Below are positions 16,533 to 25,393 of a DNA stretch of 60,025 nt, piece by piece. A program made the position numbers and the translations under genes. Numbering within the stretch: position 1 is the stretch's first letter; the number at the start of each line of letters is the position of its first letter. The notes beneath the pieces are model-generated. The model had not been told where the DNA came from. It made no database searches and saw nothing but the letters and a program-made list of their open reading frames with translations. Origin of the DNA: Bacteroidota bacterium (GTDB taxonomy: Bacteria; Bacteroidota; Bacteroidia; Chitinophagales; Chitinophagaceae); the NCBI GenBank assembly GCA_013287475.1, contig JABDDT010000009.1:1-60025 (forward strand), written 5' to 3'.

Positions 16533-17435
16533 TCACAAATGAATTTCGGCGATCATGCATCTTGCACTGCCACCGCCATTCGATTCAATGCTTTGAAGAG
16601 AAGCATGTACAATCCGGTTGTATTGTACCAGCTTTTCTTTTTGTTCCGGAGAAAGTGAAAACCAGGCTGCGTTCGACATGACAAGGATTTTTTCCTTGTT
16701 TTTATTTTCCAGCTGAAGCATATTACCTGCAAATTGATTCATCTGTTCCAGGTTGATTGGGATTATTTCTTTTCCACTGGATAATATAGTATCTGTTACA
16801 TATTTTTTTTCCTGAGCATCCATGATGGAATCAACACAGATCACTACAAATTTATCTGCAACACACATCATAACATTGGTATGGTAAATGTTATTCCCTG
16901 TTTTATCAGTAGCATGGAAAACTACATGACGGTAATCCATCTTTTTGCAGAAATCTTCCAGCACAAGAAGACTTGTTCGTGGAGAAATACATGCATAAAC
17001 CAGGCGTTTGTCACGATCGAGTACCATACTTCCGGTCCCTTCGAGGAAAAGGTTTTCAGATTCATAATCCGTGAAATCAAAAAGTTTATGATAGTGAAAT
17101 TTCTTGCGAATGGTATCAAGAACTTCTGTTTTTCTTTCTTTTCTTCTGTTGGGAGCAAACATAGGATAAAGACAATAGATCCCGGATTCATGAAAGGAAA
17201 TCCAATTATTCGGGAAAATGGCATCCGGAGTATGAGGCACCGGAGAATCTTCAATAACAGTTACTTCAATATCCTGCTTTTGAAGCTCCTTCACTAATTC
17301 GTCAAATTCCTGTACTGCTTTTTCCGAAAGATTTTCCTGGTTTCCTTTTTTCTGGAAACTATTATTGACCGCCGTTTCTTCATTGTAAACAAAATGCAGA
17401 GGTCTGATCATTAAAACATTTGATGTGTTTTGCAT
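16533..17435 (-). CDS. ctlX: Citrulline-utilisation hydrolase CtlX-type (amidinotransferase fold)
   Basis: A 300-residue guanidino-group-modifying enzyme. It shows MIRPLHFVYNEET at the start, TPDAIFPNNWIS near residue 70, LEGTGSMVLDR near 130, YHTNVMMCV near 188, and a C-terminal Cys in GGGSARCMIAE as candidate nucleophile. This matches CtlX-type proteins linked to citrulline/arginine breakdown. It is cytosolic. It lies 52 bases downstream of the arginine deiminase gene, with an octamer pair between them, and shares its direction. Exact substrate (citrulline, arginine or a dimethylated form) cannot be settled from sequence. Confidence 0.85.
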   Translation of the reverse strand: MQNTSNVLMIRPLHFVYNEETAVNNSFQKKGNQENLSEKAVQEFDELVKELQKQDIEVTVIEDSPVPHTPDAIFPNNWISFHESGIYCLYPMFAPNRRKERKTEVLDTIRKKFHYHKLFDFTDYESENLFLEGTGSMVLDRDKRLVYACISPRTSLLVLEDFCKKMDYRHVVFHATDKTGNNIYHTNVMMCVADKFVVICVDSIMDAQEKKYVTDTILSSGKEIIPINLEQMNQFAGNMLQLENKNKEKILVMSNAAWFSLSPEQKEKLVQYNRIVHASLQSIESNGGGSARCMIAEIHL

Positions 17436-17469
17436 ATTTGTTGGCAGTTGATCGTTTTATTTTTTCATT

Positions 17470-17485
17470 CCCATACTCCCATACT
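17470..17485 (-). repeat. Octamer pair AGTATGGG after the arginine deiminase stop
   Basis: Two identical units, in sense orientation, begin two bases after the TAA stop of the deiminase gene. Same unit as 20886-20917. Confidence 0.7.
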
Positions 17486-17487
17486 TG

Positions 17488-18933
17488 TTAAAGATCATCT
17501 CTTAATAATGGCATGCTCATACAATGAAAGCCACCGCGAGCACGGGATAGTTCTGCCGATGGCATGAGAATAACTGTATCTTTTATCTGGTCCGTTTTTA
17601 AAATTCCATCCTCAAGCTGTTTTATCAATTCATGAGCATTAATGATTTGAAATCCGTTTTTCTTAAATGCCTCTATGGTTTTGTCATTCCGGTCATAACC
17701 CAGCACCACACCTTCTTTCAAAGCCAGCAGGTTACAGGAATCTGTCCATTGTTCCCGGGCATCAAAAGGAAATTCATTGTTGCCCGAGTAAATGAATTTC
17801 ACTTTACCGCTGCATTGTAAATCGTCTTTGCTGATTTCCGATAAAAGGTCTTCCAGATTATCAAAATATACCGGGTTGTCAATGTCTTTTTTTCTGAATT
17901 GAATGATTCTTAATTTTTCATCCTTTTTTGATCCTTCCAGCGCCCTTTGTACTGAATCTTCGTCTTCGTGTTTCATGGATTTTTTCGAGAACACACCAAG
18001 CATCACCCAGGCATCTCTTCGAATCTGGGTAAATACAGTATCAATATGCATGTAGTCCCGCTTTTTCGGAATTTTTATAACAGTTATTTTCTTAACCACA
18101 TTTTTTTCAAAAAGCAATTGAATAGCCTGATGAGCGGCTTCCATTGTAGTCCTTTCACTCACACCGATCAGGAGGTGTTCCCTGGTAACTACCATTACAT
18201 CTCCTCCTTCGAGAGTGACTTTTCGATCGTCACCTTCTTTAGGTAATAAAAAATGATGGTAACCATCATTGAGTTCAAGAATATTTTTCTGGTATGAATT
18301 AAAGAAACGGTGATTGAAAAAAATATATTTAGCGATCAGTGCTTCCCTGGTCCTGGCTTTTTTGGCAGGCTTATTTAACAAAACGAATTCATTGATAACG
18401 ATTCCAATATCCCTTGTAAATATAAAATTTGGAATGGGAGCAAAAAGCATGCGTCCGGATTCAAGTGTGCCGGTAATAAATGTTTTTGCAAGTGCAACCG
18501 GACTTAGTTCAAGTAATTCCTTTTGGGTATCATAAGAACAGTTCTCAATTGCACATACGGAAGCTGCCAGTTTCAGACGAATCTCCAGGTCCTCCAGAAT
18601 TTCGGCCAGCAACCATTGGAGTTCAATTACTTTATCTGACCTGAAAAAATCTTTATGCTCCGGTTTATAGAAATTTCTTTTGTTTTTTTCTGCATCGATA
18701 TCTTTGAGCTTCCCGAGGATCAGGCCGGGATCGAGAAAATATAAAAGCAGTTTTGTATAGAAATCATATTCTTTTTTCCGGATGGTATCAAGATGAACAA
18801 TGTCTTCAAATAACCAGTCCTGAGCTTTGGAAGGAACTACTTTTCCTAATCCGCTGTCCGGACTGTGCACCAATAGCCGTCGAAGCCGGCCCACTTCAGA
18901 ACTTACTTTTATAACATTACCGCTTTTACTCAT
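17488..18933 (-). CDS. Arginine deiminase family protein
   Basis: A 481-residue amidinotransferase-fold hydrolase similar to arginine deiminase, which converts arginine to citrulline and ammonia. It has RLRRLLVHSPDSGLGKV at the start, FTRDIGIVI near residue 173, LEGGDVMVV near 242, HIDTVFTQI near 297 and the nucleophile Cys in RGGFHCMSMPL at the C-terminus. It is longer than classical ArcA (about 410), with an insert near residues 60-130, as in related Bacteroidota proteins. With ctlX it would allow arginine-to-ornithine breakdown. A good promoter (TTTG-N19-TACCTTTA) lies upstream. Confidence 0.87.
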   Translation of the reverse strand: MSKSGNVIKVSSEVGRLRRLLVHSPDSGLGKVVPSKAQDWLFEDIVHLDTIRKKEYDFYTKLLLYFLDPGLILGKLKDIDAEKNKRNFYKPEHKDFFRSDKVIELQWLLAEILEDLEIRLKLAASVCAIENCSYDTQKELLELSPVALAKTFITGTLESGRMLFAPIPNFIFTRDIGIVINEFVLLNKPAKKARTREALIAKYIFFNHRFFNSYQKNILELNDGYHHFLLPKEGDDRKVTLEGGDVMVVTREHLLIGVSERTTMEAAHQAIQLLFEKNVVKKITVIKIPKKRDYMHIDTVFTQIRRDAWVMLGVFSKKSMKHEDEDSVQRALEGSKKDEKLRIIQFRKKDIDNPVYFDNLEDLLSEISKDDLQCSGKVKFIYSGNNEFPFDAREQWTDSCNLLALKEGVVLGYDRNDKTIEAFKKNGFQIINAHELIKQLEDGILKTDQIKDTVILMPSAELSRARGGFHCMSMPLLRDDL

Positions 18934-18952
18934 ATCATCTTTTTCAAGGGGT

Positions 18953-18983
18953 TAAAGGTAACTAAACCTCTTTCGCGTTCAAA
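18953..18983 (-). promoter_or_regulatory. Bacteroidota-type promoter for the arginine deiminase gene
   Basis: On the - strand, TTTG (18980-18983) and TACCTTTA (18953-18960) are separated by 19 bases, fitting the Bacteroidota primary sigma consensus TTTG-N19-TAnnTTTG with one mismatch. It ends 20 bases before the ATG. Confidence 0.55.
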
Positions 18984-18995
18984 ACCTAACAGTTG

Positions 18996-19027
18996 TTAGT
19001 TTTCTCAGTTGATTTCTGTTATTTTTG
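18996..19027 (+). promoter_or_regulatory. Promoter candidate for the acyl-CoA dehydrogenase gene
   Basis: TTAG (18996-18999), 20 bases, then a perfect TATTTTTG -7 box (19020-19027), ending 20 bases before the ATG at 19048. It rules out the in-frame TTG at 19009 as start and is back to back with the deiminase promoter. Confidence 0.5.
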
Positions 19028-19047
19028 CCCGGACCATTTTTATTACT

Positions 19048-20202
19048 ATGGATTTTACTTTCACAGAAGAACAGATGGCTATTCGCCAGGCAGCACGTGA
19101 TTTTGCAGTAAAGGAATGTCTTCCGGGTGTTATTGAAAGAGATGAAAAGCAACAACTGCCTCGTGAACAATTGCTGAAACTTGCGCACCTTGGGTTTATG
19201 GGTATGATGACATCTGTGGAATGTGGTGGCGCCGGCATGGATACGGTCAGTTATGTGCTCGCGATGGAAGAGATAAGTAAAATTGACGCAAGTGTTTCTG
19301 TAGCCATGAGTGTAAATAATTCTCTGGTATGCTGGGGACTGGAAGCATATGGGTCCTTATATCAAAAAGAAAATTGGCTAAAGTACCTGGCCGCAGGTAA
19401 AAAAGACGGAGAATTATACATTGGTGCATTTTTACTCAGTGAACCGGAAGCGGGCAGCGATGCAACTTCTCAGAAAACATCCGCAGTCGATAAAGGTGAT
19501 CATTATGTGTTGAACGGTATGAAAAACTGGATTACCAACGGTAATTCGGCTTCGGTTTACCTGGTGATGGCTCAAACACATGCTACAAAAGGCAGTAAAG
19601 GCATAAATGCATTCATTGTTGAAAAAAATACAGACGGAATACAGGTTGGTACCAAAGAAAATAAACTCGGAATAAGAGGCAGTGACACCCACAGTATTAG
19701 TTTTAATGAGGTAATTGTGCCGAAAGAGAACAGGATAGGTGAAGACGGATTTGGATTTCAATTTGCCATGAAAACATTATCCGGCGGAAGAATCGGAATC
19801 GCTTCACAGGCATTGGGCATTGCTTCCGGCGCTTATGAATTGGCACTTAAGTATTCTAAAGAAAGAAAATCTTTTGGTACAGAAATTAAAAACCATCAGA
19901 TCATTCAATTTAAACTAGCGGATATGGCAACAAGGATAGAAGCTTCGAGACTACTTTGTTTAAAAGCCGCAATAGAAAAAGACCAGGGACTCGATTATGC
20001 TGTTAGTTCATCCATGGCCAAGGTATTTGCCAGTGAAACTGCCATGTGGACTACTACCGAAGCTGTCCAGATTCTTGGCGGTTATGGTTATGTAAAAGAA
20101 TACCATGTGGAACGGCTTATGAGAGATGCTAAAATTACACAGATCTATGAAGGTACCAGTGAAGTGCAGCGTATCGTGATTTCCAGGAGTATATTAAAAT
20201 GA
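19048..20202 (+). CDS. Acyl-CoA dehydrogenase
   Basis: A 384-residue flavoprotein of the short/medium-chain acyl-CoA dehydrogenase type, catalysing the first step of beta-oxidation. It begins MDFTFTEEQMAIRQAARDF and shows FLLSEPEAGSDA near residue 130, MKNWITNG near 160, SGGRIGIASQALGIA near 247 and the catalytic Glu in QIYEGTSEVQRIVISR near the end. It is cytosolic, FAD-dependent, and passes electrons to ETF. The ATG at 19048 is chosen over the upstream TTG because of the promoter and family length. The yggS gene follows after 9 bases, so they are cotranscribed. Confidence 0.94.
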   Translation: MDFTFTEEQMAIRQAARDFAVKECLPGVIERDEKQQLPREQLLKLAHLGFMGMMTSVECGGAGMDTVSYVLAMEEISKIDASVSVAMSVNNSLVCWGLEAYGSLYQKENWLKYLAAGKKDGELYIGAFLLSEPEAGSDATSQKTSAVDKGDHYVLNGMKNWITNGNSASVYLVMAQTHATKGSKGINAFIVEKNTDGIQVGTKENKLGIRGSDTHSISFNEVIVPKENRIGEDGFGFQFAMKTLSGGRIGIASQALGIASGAYELALKYSKERKSFGTEIKNHQIIQFKLADMATRIEASRLLCLKAAIEKDQGLDYAVSSSMAKVFASETAMWTTTEAVQILGGYGYVKEYHVERLMRDAKITQIYEGTSEVQRIVISRSILK

Positions 20203-20211
20203 TCTCTTCAC

Positions 20212-20880
20212 ATGTCAGTTTCATCATATCAGAATATTCTGGACATTCTTAAACCTTATGGATCCCGGTTAGTTGCTGTTTCAAAGACAAAGTCCGTGGA
20301 AGAAATTCGGGAATTGTATAACCAGGGACAAAGGGACTTTGGTGAAAATTATGTTCAAGAGCTCATGGAAAAGGAGACAGCTCTGCCTAAAGATATCCGA
20401 TGGCATTTCATCGGTCACCTGCAAACCAATAAGGTGAAGTTCATCGCTCCCTTCATTTATATGATTCAATCGGTGGACAGTCTGAAACTTTTACATGAAA
20501 TTGATAAACAGGCAGCTAAAAACCAGCGCGTCATATTTTGTCTTCTCCAGATATTTATTGCCCGAGAAGAGACCAAATTTGGAATGAATGAAACAGAGCT
20601 GGATTCTCTTATCATAACCGTAAACCAAAACAGGCAGAATGAGAAATTCAGTCATTCGCTTATTTCAGGATGTATGGGTATGGCATCCCTTACTGAAAAT
20701 CAGGCATTGATACATGATGAATTTAAACGTCTCAGGGAAATCTTTGAAAAAATAAAAACATCCTTCCCTTCGGATCCTGTCGATACACTAAGTATGGGTA
20801 TGAGCAGTGATTATCTTATTGCCCTGGAAATGGGATCATCCATGGTCCGTATCGGAAGTCTAATTTTTGGGAAAAGATAA
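20212..20880 (+). CDS. YggS/PROSC family pyridoxal-phosphate homeostasis protein
   Basis: A 222-residue PLP-binding protein of the YggS/YBL036C family, which buffers pyridoxal 5'-phosphate and affects amino-acid balance but has no known enzymatic activity. It shows LVAVSKTKSVEEIRELYNQGQRDFGENYVQEL (Lys in VSKT binds PLP), RWHFIGHLQTNKVK near residue 63, and the C-terminal LSMGMSSDYLIALEMGSSMVRIGSLIFG phosphate-binding region. Full length, cytosolic. It starts 9 bases after the acyl-CoA dehydrogenase stop. An octamer array begins 6 bases after its own stop. Confidence 0.93.
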   Translation: MSVSSYQNILDILKPYGSRLVAVSKTKSVEEIRELYNQGQRDFGENYVQELMEKETALPKDIRWHFIGHLQTNKVKFIAPFIYMIQSVDSLKLLHEIDKQAAKNQRVIFCLLQIFIAREETKFGMNETELDSLIITVNQNRQNEKFSHSLISGCMGMASLTENQALIHDEFKRLREIFEKIKTSFPSDPVDTLSMGMSSDYLIALEMGSSMVRIGSLIFGKR

Positions 20881-20885
20881 AAGAA

Positions 20886-20917
20886 AGTATGGGAGTATGG
20901 GAGTATGGGAGTATGGG
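20886..20917 (+). repeat. Octamer array, four perfect units AGTATGGG
   Basis: Four identical head-to-tail units in sense orientation right after the yggS stop, followed by a degenerate fifth (AGTGGGGC). Perfect identity suggests recent expansion or correction. Confidence 0.9.
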
Positions 20918-20957
20918 AGTGGGGCTGAGAAAAAATAAATTCATTAATTGTCCGGTA

Positions 20958-20985
20958 TTGGGCTTTGAAGCTTAAGCTTTAGGCT
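20958..20985 (-). repeat. Heptamer array TTRRGCT class ahead of glnS
   Basis: Four units (TTGGGCT, TTGAAGC, TTAAGCT, TTAGGCT) in the orientation opposite to the flanking + strand genes. It overlaps where a glnS -33 element would sit, since a TAATTTCG -7-like box follows at about 20994. Confidence 0.75.
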
Positions 20986-21023
20986 TAAAATGAATTAATT
21001 TCGCCCCCTGATTAATTAAAAAT

Positions 21024-22700
21024 ATGGCTGAATCTAATGCGGAAGCGAGATCACTTAATTTCCTGGAAGAAATTGTTGAAGAGGATCTGAAATCCGGTAA
21101 AAACAAAACTATCCTCACCCGATTTCCTCCTGAGCCCAATGGGTATCTGCACATCGGTCATGCGAAATCGATCTGTCTCAATTTCGGCCTGGCTCTTGAA
21201 TATGGAGGAAAAACAAATCTGCGATTTGATGATACCAACCCGGTAAAAGAAGAAACAGAATATGTAGAAAGCATCATAGAAGATGTGAAATGGCTGGGAT
21301 TCAATCCGGATAAGATTTTATATGCTTCAGATTATTTTGAACAGCTTTACGAATTTGCTGTCAAACTAATTAAAAAAGGTTTGGCTTATGTTGATGATAG
21401 TTCCAGTGAAGAGATAGCATCCCAGAAAGGAACGCCTACTGAGCCTGGTGAAGCAAATAAATACAGGAACAGATCTGTTGAAGAAAATCTTCAGCTATTC
21501 AGGGAAATGCGGTCAGGAATATATGAAGATGGGGAAAAAGTATTGCGCGCAAAGATCGACATGGGTTCTCCAAATATGCATATGCGCGATCCGATCATTT
21601 ACAGAATCAAAAAAGCACATCATCACCGTACGGGAAATGACTGGTTTATTTATCCTATGTATGATTTTGCACATGGTCAAAGTGATTCAATTGAACATAT
21701 CACCCATTCCATCTGTACCCTGGAATTTATATCACACCGGCCTCTATACGACTGGTTTATTGAAAAACTTGAAATTTTTCCTTCCCGACAATATGAATTT
21801 GCCCGGCTCAATCTCACATTCACCATCATGAGTAAGCGAAAATTACTTCAATTGGTAAATGAAAAATATGTAGACTCCTGGGATGATCCTCGCATGCCAA
21901 CAATTTCAGGCCTGCGTCGTCGTGGGTATACTCCTGAAAGCATTCGCAATTTTACTGACCGGATAGGTGTGCAGAAAAGGGATAACCTGATCGATGTTTC
22001 CCTGCTCGAATTTTGTCTGCGGGAAGACCTTAATAAGAACGCTCTTCGGAAAATGGTTGTATTTGATCCTTTGAAAATTGTTATCACAAATTATCCTGAA
22101 CAGGTGGAGATGATGACCACGGAAGATTATCCTGAAGCTGGTGAAAAATCAAGCAAGAGGGAAATTCCATTTAGCAGAGAACTGTATATAGAAAAGGAAG
22201 ATTTTATGGAGAACCCACCTAAAAAGTTTTTCAGGCTTGCTCCGGGTAAAAGTGTGCGTTTGAAAAGCGCTTATATTATTCAATGCGAACAGGTGATTAA
22301 GGATAATCAGGGCAACATTACAGAACTGCATTGTATATATTTCCCTGAAAGTAAAAGTGGTAATGATGCCTCCGGCTTAAAAGTTCAGGGAACACTTCAC
22401 TGGGTGAGCAAAGCACACGCTATTCCGGTAGAACTGCGATTATATGACCGGCTATTTAAAGTTGAAAATCCAGCCATGGAGGAAGGGGATTTTAAAGATT
22501 ATATTAATCCCGACTCCCTTGAAATTAACAGACATGCTTTAGCAGAACCATCTCTTGCAAATGCAAAGTTTAACGAGCGATATCAGTTTATGCGTAAAGC
22601 TTATTTCTGCCTTGATAAAGATAGTTCCGAAGAAAAAATTATTTTCAACCGGACGGTGAGTTTGAAAGATGGCTGGGCTAAGGAAGTTAAGAAGGGTTGA
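21024..22700 (+). CDS. glnS: Glutamine--tRNA ligase
   Basis: A 558-residue class I aminoacyl-tRNA synthetase that charges tRNA-Gln. It has [16 protein letters not shown] (HIGH motif, residues about 36-51), LRFDDTNP near 67, the GlnRS-type second motif IMSKRKL near 269, and the C-terminal anticodon-binding beta-barrels (residues about 335-555). The length matches bacterial GlnRS (about 554). The organism therefore has direct Gln-tRNA charging. It converges with the small secreted protein gene at 22707 with only 6 bases between stops. Heptamer and octamer arrays occupy its upstream region. Confidence 0.97.
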   Translation: MAESNAEARSLNFLEEIVEEDLKSGKNKTILTRFPPEPNGYLHIGHAKSICLNFGLALEYGGKTNLRFDDTNPVKEETEYVESIIEDVKWLGFNPDKILYASDYFEQLYEFAVKLIKKGLAYVDDSSSEEIASQKGTPTEPGEANKYRNRSVEENLQLFREMRSGIYEDGEKVLRAKIDMGSPNMHMRDPIIYRIKKAHHHRTGNDWFIYPMYDFAHGQSDSIEHITHSICTLEFISHRPLYDWFIEKLEIFPSRQYEFARLNLTFTIMSKRKLLQLVNEKYVDSWDDPRMPTISGLRRRGYTPESIRNFTDRIGVQKRDNLIDVSLLEFCLREDLNKNALRKMVVFDPLKIVITNYPEQVEMMTTEDYPEAGEKSSKREIPFSRELYIEKEDFMENPPKKFFRLAPGKSVRLKSAYIIQCEQVIKDNQGNITELHCIYFPESKSGNDASGLKVQGTLHWVSKAHAIPVELRLYDRLFKVENPAMEEGDFKDYINPDSLEINRHALAEPSLANAKFNERYQFMRKAYFCLDKDSSEEKIIFNRTVSLKDGWAKEVKKG

Positions 22701-22706
22701 CAGTAG

Positions 22707-23075
22707 TCAGTTAGGTCTCCCTCCACGCATTTGTTGCATATTCTTTGTCCTCCAATCCTGATATTGTTTGAATAAGGGATCACCTAAAATAGGTTGTATA
22801 CGTTTATCGGCCTGATCGGAGATTTCCTTCAATTTTGCCTGTTTATCATCCTGACTCAGGGATTGATCCTGATAAATTGCTCTTCGCTGAGGCATATATG
22901 ACATGCTTATAGCAACAACTGAATCGGCCTGTACATCAGTCATTTTCAAATCCGTAATTAATTTTTGTTTCATCTGTGCCTGCCGCGTTGCGGGATCTGT
23001 CTGTTGGGCAAAACTGTTGACAGAAGTAATCAAAGCCGCCACGACGAAAATACCTGCTACTATGAAATGTTTCAT
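22707..23075 (-). CDS. Small secreted Spy/CpxP-like helical protein
   Basis: A 122-residue exported protein. Residues 1-24 form a signal peptide (MKHFIVAGIF...VNSFAQ). The mature part is a charged helical hairpin, with LKMTDVQADSVVAISMSYMPQRRAIYQD followed by LKEISDQADKRIQPILGDPLFKQYQDW. This LTxxQ-like arrangement resembles Spy/CpxP periplasmic chaperone-like proteins common in Bacteroidota. Family membership is inferred from pattern only. It is divergent from thyA. A perfect TATATTTG -7 box lies at 23107-23114. Confidence 0.7.
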   Translation of the reverse strand: MKHFIVAGIFVVAALITSVNSFAQQTDPATRQAQMKQKLITDLKMTDVQADSVVAISMSYMPQRRAIYQDQSLSQDDKQAKLKEISDQADKRIQPILGDPLFKQYQDWRTKNMQQMRGGRPN

Positions 23076-23106
23076 AATCTGAAGTTTTTGTTTTAAAAAA
23101 GGATGC

Positions 23107-23114
23107 CAAATATA
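23107..23114 (-). promoter_or_regulatory. -7 box TATATTTG upstream of the Spy-like gene
   Basis: Perfect match to TAnnTTTG, 31 bases before the ATG; no clear TTTG at -33, so only half a promoter is seen. Confidence 0.35.
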
Positions 23115-23212
23115 TGCCAGAGCTTGTTAATTTATACACTCTTTATGCAGACGGTAATTAGCTTTATTATAACAATTCACTAAGGCTTTCAGAACTTCAG
23201 TAAATTGCGGTT

Positions 23213-24028
23213 ATGAAACAATACCTGGAATTACTCAGGCATATAACAGAAAACGGAATTCAAAAAGAAGATCGGACAGGTACAGGTACCCAAAGTTGTT
23301 TTGGCTATCAGATGCGTTTTGAATTGAGGAATGGATTTCCCATGGTTACTACGAAAAAACTTCATTTGAAAAGTATTATTTACGAGTTACTCTGGTTTTT
23401 AAGAGGAGACACTAATATCAGATATCTCAAAGAAAATGGCGTTAGTATTTGGGATGAATGGGCTAATGAGCAGGGTGAACTGGGACCCGTGTATGGCAAA
23501 CAATGGAGAAGCTGGACCGGTGCTGATGGGAAACAGGTTGACCAGATAAGCAATCTGATCCATCAGCTCAAAACTAATCCCGATAGTCGGCGTTTGATTG
23601 TAAGCGCCTGGAATGTATCAGAACTATCGGAAATGGCGCTCTTGCCATGCCATGTCATGTTCCAGTTTTATACTACTCCACCTGAAAATCCGGGTGGCCT
23701 CCGGCGTTTAAGCTGCCAGCTGTATCAGCGTAGTGCAGATGTATTTCTGGGTGTGCCATTTAATATTGCATCTTATGCCTTATTAACACTGATGGTAGCC
23801 CAGGTAACAGGAATGGAACCCGGAGAGTTTATACATAGTTTCGGTGATGTTCATTTATATAACAACCATCGGGACCAGTCTTTTCTGCAATTGACAAGAA
23901 CACCAAATCCATTGCCAAATATGAAATTGAATCCGGAAGTAAAAAATATATTTGAATTCAGATACGAAGATTTTGTTCTGGAAAATTATCAGCCACATCC
24001 CCCGATTAAAGCGAACGTAGCTGTTTAA
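23213..24028 (+). CDS. thyA: Thymidylate synthase
   Basis: A 271-residue thymidylate synthase, converting dUMP to dTMP with methylene-tetrahydrofolate. Catalytic Cys146 sits in [24 protein letters not shown] near residue 21, [15 protein letters not shown] near 54, [21 protein letters not shown] near 170 and HLYNNH near 212 are also typical. Length is close to E. coli ThyA (264), with a small insert around residues 153-163. It is the first gene of a rightward set thyA, folA and two methyltransferases, with 10 bases to folA. The pairing of thyA and folA reflects recycling of dihydrofolate. Confidence 0.97.
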   Translation: MKQYLELLRHITENGIQKEDRTGTGTQSCFGYQMRFELRNGFPMVTTKKLHLKSIIYELLWFLRGDTNIRYLKENGVSIWDEWANEQGELGPVYGKQWRSWTGADGKQVDQISNLIHQLKTNPDSRRLIVSAWNVSELSEMALLPCHVMFQFYTTPPENPGGLRRLSCQLYQRSADVFLGVPFNIASYALLTLMVAQVTGMEPGEFIHSFGDVHLYNNHRDQSFLQLTRTPNPLPNMKLNPEVKNIFEFRYEDFVLENYQPHPPIKANVAV

Positions 24029-24038
24029 ATAAACTTCC

Positions 24039-24563
24039 ATGAAGCTATCTATAATTGTAGCCGCTACTGAAAATAATGCGATTGGGAAAAATAATCAGAT
24101 GTTATGGAACCTTCCGGAGGATATGAAGTTTTTCAAAAATACCACCTGGGGATTTCCGCTGATCATGGGAAGGAAAACATTCGAAGCACTTGGAAATGTA
24201 CCCCTTCCCGGAAGATTCAATATTGTGATCAGTCGCCAGCCTGGATATAATGCCGGTCATCCTGATGTACAGGAAGCTGACAGCCTTTTTAAAGCCGTTG
24301 AACTTGCAGGGAAAACAGATTCGAAAGAAGCTTTTATCGGTGGCGGTGGACAAATTTATAAAGAATCAATATTATTATGTGATGCTATTTACATGACAAG
24401 GGTATTTGCCAAACTAGACGGGGACGCTTTTTTCCCCGAAATCCCGACAGATATTTTCAAACTTATACAATCAATGAAAGTTCCAGAAGACCAGAAGCAT
24501 GCTTATGCTATGGATTTTCAAAGCTGGACCAGAATAAAATCACTTTCGGAACACTTCGTATAA
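24039..24563 (+). CDS. folA: Dihydrofolate reductase
   Basis: A 174-residue dihydrofolate reductase that regenerates tetrahydrofolate with NADPH. It shows IVAATENNAIGKNNQMLWNLPEDMKFFK at the start, with the acidic residue of LPED in the active site; MGRKTFEALG near residue 44 and FIGGGGQIYKE near 99 (NADPH binding) follow. Length is slightly above the usual 160. It starts 10 bases after thyA and ends 5 bases before the next methyltransferase gene, so the group is an operon. Confidence 0.96.
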   Translation: MKLSIIVAATENNAIGKNNQMLWNLPEDMKFFKNTTWGFPLIMGRKTFEALGNVPLPGRFNIVISRQPGYNAGHPDVQEADSLFKAVELAGKTDSKEAFIGGGGQIYKESILLCDAIYMTRVFAKLDGDAFFPEIPTDIFKLIQSMKVPEDQKHAYAMDFQSWTRIKSLSEHFV

Positions 24564-24568
24564 GTCCC

Positions 24569-25366
24569 ATGTATTCAAAATCCCAACTTATTTATAAATG
24601 GATGCAATATGTTTTATTAGCTTCCAATGGCAGGGGTCATGGGATTCATTCACCTTTTGTTTATGATTTAGTGAGCTCAGTTCTAAATGATAACCGGTAT
24701 TATTATGCATATGAAGAAATCGAGCGGGTTAAAAATAATCTCCTGGAGGATAAACGAATATTGATCGTCAATGATTTTGGTGCCGGTTCATCGAATCGCG
24801 GAAATGAAAATAAAATAATTTCAGAAATTGCAGGCAAAGCAGTCAGCAAACAAAAATTCGGAAGACTCTTATTTCGTCTTGCAAATTATTATAACGCCCG
24901 AACTATTTTTGAGATGGGCAGTTCTCTTGGAATCTCCACAGCCTACCTGGCATCGGCTGATAAATTATCCAACGTAATATCCATAGAAGGTTCTTCTGAA
25001 ATTTCGGGTATTGCAAAAGAAACATTCAGTCAGCTGGATCTTACAAATATTAAACTGGTTACCGGAAATTTTGATGAGAAACTTGAAACCCTGATTGCAG
25101 ATAATCCTCCATCCGATCTTGTATTTATAGACGGCAATCATAGAAAAAAACCCGTATTGGAATATTTTGAAAAATTTCTGAATAAAATTTCAAAGACTTC
25201 ACTGATCATCATACATGATATTCACTGGAGCCGGGAAATGGAAGAAGCATGGGCTATCATTCAACGGCATCCAAAAGTGAAAATGAGTATAGATATTTTT
25301 TCTGCAGGCTTGGTTTTTTTCAGAGATGAATTCAAGGTCAAGCAACAATTCATTATAAGGTTCTGA
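24569..25366 (+). CDS. Class I SAM-dependent methyltransferase, substrate unknown
   Basis: A 265-residue protein with a Rossmann methyltransferase core in the C-terminal two-thirds. FEMGSSLGISTAYLA near residue 114 is the SAM-binding loop, VISIEGSSEISGIA near 136 holds the acidic ribose-binding residue, and LVFIDGNHRKKPVLEYF near 183 is the catechol-O-methyltransferase-like acidic motif. The N-terminal part (HGIHSPFVYDLV) is typical of an uncharacterised Bacteroidota group. No membrane segment. It lies in the thyA-folA operon, 5 bases after folA. The methyl acceptor cannot be inferred. Confidence 0.82.
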   Translation: MYSKSQLIYKWMQYVLLASNGRGHGIHSPFVYDLVSSVLNDNRYYYAYEEIERVKNNLLEDKRILIVNDFGAGSSNRGNENKIISEIAGKAVSKQKFGRLLFRLANYYNARTIFEMGSSLGISTAYLASADKLSNVISIEGSSEISGIAKETFSQLDLTNIKLVTGNFDEKLETLIADNPPSDLVFIDGNHRKKPVLEYFEKFLNKISKTSLIIIHDIHWSREMEEAWAIIQRHPKVKMSIDIFSAGLVFFRDEFKVKQQFIIRF

Positions 25367-25393
25367 TTTATATTCACGCACTAAATATATTAA

